This document shows, in pieces, positions 61,679 through 64,000 of a stretch of DNA of 64,000 nt. Within the stretch, counting starts at the first letter, position 1. Each line of letters starts with the position of its first letter. The translations under genes and the position numbers were made by a program. Where the stretch lies: positions 2,315,501 to 2,379,500 of the forward strand of contig CANTUR010000142.1 of the NCBI GenBank assembly GCA_947683625.1. Direction: 5' to 3'. The notes beneath the pieces are model-generated. The model did no database searches. It was not told the origin of the DNA and saw only the letters and a program-made list of their open reading frames with translations. Source of the DNA: Mallotus nudiflorus. Its lineage: Eukaryota > Streptophyta > Magnoliopsida > Malpighiales > Euphorbiaceae.

Positions 61679-64000
61679 TTATCCATTTGCTTTTCACCTT
61701 TTCTTTTATACTTTTGCCCAAAAATTTTAATTTGGTGATAAATAATTTCAAAAATTTATTAATTTTTCATTTTTTTAGAAAACATCTAATGTCTATATCT
61801 TATATATTTTTTACACTTTGATAACTTTCTAAATAACACATTCGAAATTTATATTTTAATAACAAATTTTTAATAGTAAAATTATATATTTAGTGATATA
61901 ACATTCAATTAAAGATAATAAAGTTTTCAAAAATAAATATAATAAACTTATAATAAACATTTTTAATTTTATTATAAATAAAAAAATTAAAATAAATTTA
62001 TAATATTCTAAAATAATTAATTAGTTAAATTCATCATAAATTTTGTATAAAATAAATTTATTGTAATAATACATAATTAAAATTATGATAAACTTAGGAT
62101 CACTTACCTTTAATGATTTAATAAATTCAGAATTGAAAATCACTAGGTTTAGTGTTAATCACACAAAAAAGGGGAAAATCATTATACTTTCAAAACTCTT
62201 TTTACTTTAGCATTTTGTTTGTTGTTTTTGGGAGAGTTTTTTACAAAGCCTTTTTTATTCTTTATTCTTCTTATATTTATGCCTATTTTCTTTTATATAT
62301 ATTTTTCATTATACCTATTCTAGGTGCAGTTGTTTATGTAATTTTGGAGGCAGTTGCACTTTTTTTTTTAAATTAAGTTGGATTGGATTAACCCAAATCA
62401 AAAATCAAAAATTCAACATTTCCTACTTGCACATGACATTTACAACCACATTGTAATATTTTCTTGATCAATAAACAACTAACACTTTTATACTAGTAAA
62501 TGGGTCATACAACCTATCAAGAAAAATCTCCACTTGGGAGATTATTGTCACAGGTCCTCATTCTAGCCCAACATTCAACCCATGTGACACCTGAACTTTC
62601 CTATGTTGAGCTCCAGTCAAGACTTATGAACATGCTTCCAATCTAATTTTGAGTGCCCTTATCTTATTTTGAGTGTTGGGAACCCTAACCAACCTAACAT
62701 GTTCAATGCTACTGTTGTCCCCGATTTTTTGTAAAATTTTAAATCTCATAGTCGCCTCATAATCAACATTTATATTCAAGTCTCATGTTTGCCTTGAATC
62801 TCTCGTTCACCTCATAATTCTCATATATTATTGACTCATGTTTGCCTTATAATTTTTGCATATGTTTAAGTCCCAGGTGCACCTTATTATTCCTCTATAT
62901 GTTATTCTAACCTCGAGCCTAAAAGAACATGCACTATGACACCTCAACTTTGTGGTGTCTATAGAGCTCGTTCTGTATGGAGACACCATATTCCTCTTTT
63001 CCTACACTCGATGCTCATCACCTAGCTTCTTAATTAGGGAGCTTACTTAGGGCTATGCACACAAGCCTCAGGAATGGTGGAAAGCTTACACCAAAGGTAG
63101 CCCCTTAAAGAGTATAAGGAGCATCATGAAAGTTACTAAAAGGAGACGTCATTATGTTCCACCCATCATACCCTCATAAATATAAATATATAATATTTGT
63201 TTATATTTTCTAAATTGGCCTTCAATAGACTTTTTGTTTTGTTTATGCCCTTTCTATGATGTACTTCTCTATTCATTCATACCCTTAAGATTGATCATGA
63301 CCTTTAAGGGTGCATTTCTCATCGGGACTCCTTCGTTACCCCATTATATTCTTGCTCACTTATTCAATTAATACTCTCATCAATTGGCTATAGGTGTTAT
63401 TGGTTCTCACTTTTAAGGTGTTCCTTTGATTCTCTTAGTTTGTCCTCCTTATTTATACTCTTGCAACTGTGCCATCTCTTGCCTCCTCCTTGCTTTTATC
63501 CTTTATGGATTTTGGCTCTCCACTCTAATATTTATTTATTTTCACTAAGGTTACTGCCTCTACTTCCTGTTAATAAACCTAACATGCTTTCATTACTTTA
63601 CTCTTACATTGAGTGTAAATCATACCTTACAAGACAAAATAAAGGAGTAATAAAAGTACATATTAAAAATAATGCTCATGGCTCATCAACTTTTTTAAAC
63701 AAAATTTAGTATTAGATTAGTTCAAAAATCTATAAAATTCTAAGCACCAAATGAATAATACCATAGATTATAATTTTGTATGAAAATTATTAAAGGAATA
63801 TCATTTGACTTACACATTATCTCTAGGTTTATGTAATATAGTTTTCATTCACCGCTTTTGTGCCCTTGTATTTTATTATTTTAACCCTTTTTGAACTCTT
63901 ACATCTTTTGTTTCAAGGAAAGGGACTTTACTAAACAACTTTTCCTTTTCTTTTATTACATTTTCCTTCATTACTTTTCATTTCACCAGGGCCTCCATGT
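61679..64000. other. Intergenic sequence, no gene recognised
   Basis: 61700-62150 is AT-rich. From about 62500 to 63100 the sequence is less AT-rich, with loosely repeated 'aagtctcatgtttgcctt'-type units near 62775, 62830 and 62870, perhaps part of an unclassified repeat. Open frames at 62152-62376 and 63440-63709 are hydrophobic or low-complexity and match no family I know. Confidence 0.45.

Noticed and set aside
1..64000. CRISPR arrays, bacterial operons, rRNA or tRNA genes, organelle DNA insertions, integrated virus genes
   Set aside because: No regularly spaced perfect repeats, no Shine-Dalgarno-led operon, no recognisable RNA gene, and no organelle or virus coding block was seen. The repeats present are transposons and microsatellites of plant nuclear type.

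Overview
This window is nuclear DNA of a flowering plant, most likely a eudicot. It is strongly AT-rich. Its real genes are broken by GT-AG introns, it carries long (AT)n and (ATA)n microsatellites, and it is full of plant-type Copia, LTR, LINE, SINE and MULE sequences. I cannot name the species. Most long open frames outside the gene island are fragments of dead transposons or low-complexity sequence.

Layout. 1-10.6 kb: gene-poor AT-rich sequence with a degenerate tandem array (1-1.3 kb), a possible small solo LTR (2.8-3.2 kb), one copy of a dispersed ~0.67 kb repeat (4.2-4.9 kb), an unrecognised decayed coding-like patch (5.5-5.9 kb) and CACTA-like palindromic repeats (9.05-9.7 kb). 10.6-14.3 kb: three exons of a dead CYP59-type cyclophilin gene, with a 3.16 kb solo LTR in one intron. 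14.5-16.8 kb: the second copy of the dispersed repeat, interrupted by 1.5 kb. 16.8-21.3 kb: AT-rich intergenic sequence. 21.3-27.7 kb: a transposon cluster with a decayed Copia element on the minus strand (tRNA-Met primer site, both LTRs). A 761-bp MULE-type inverted-repeat element sits in one LTR. A ~1.06 kb inverted-repeat-bounded segment lies beside the other LTR and holds fragments of an ankyrin gene and of a Ycf45/SPD1-like ATPase gene. 28.26-28.47 kb: a tRNA-derived SINE.

Gene island, 30.3-43.1 kb. A 16-exon ACT-domain/Raf-like protein kinase of the STY8/STY17/STY46 group lies on the plus strand (581 aa). A short calmodulin-binding IQD protein (140 aa) converges on it from the minus strand. 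Next, also on the minus strand, is a seven-exon chloroplast-type single-domain rhodanese (STR16-like, 182 aa). Their exon-intron structures could be rebuilt codon by codon and their key residues are intact. They look like ordinary independent housekeeping or signalling genes, not a cluster. The kinase family is known to phosphorylate chloroplast transit peptides and the rhodanese is probably plastid-targeted, but adjacency is no evidence of a link.

43.1-64 kb: AT-rich sequence and two decayed L1-type LINEs on the minus strand. The first (45.6-54.0 kb) is split by a second solo LTR of the same family as the one at 11 kb, inserted in the RNase H tail with a perfect 5-bp target duplication. The second (56.27-61.67 kb) has a 13-bp target duplication and a damaged reverse-transcriptase active-site box. 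I found no new multi-gene system. The best leads are the duplicated in-frame splice donor in the rhodanese gene, the chimeric ankyrin/SPD1-like captured segment, and a possible alternative last exon in the kinase gene.
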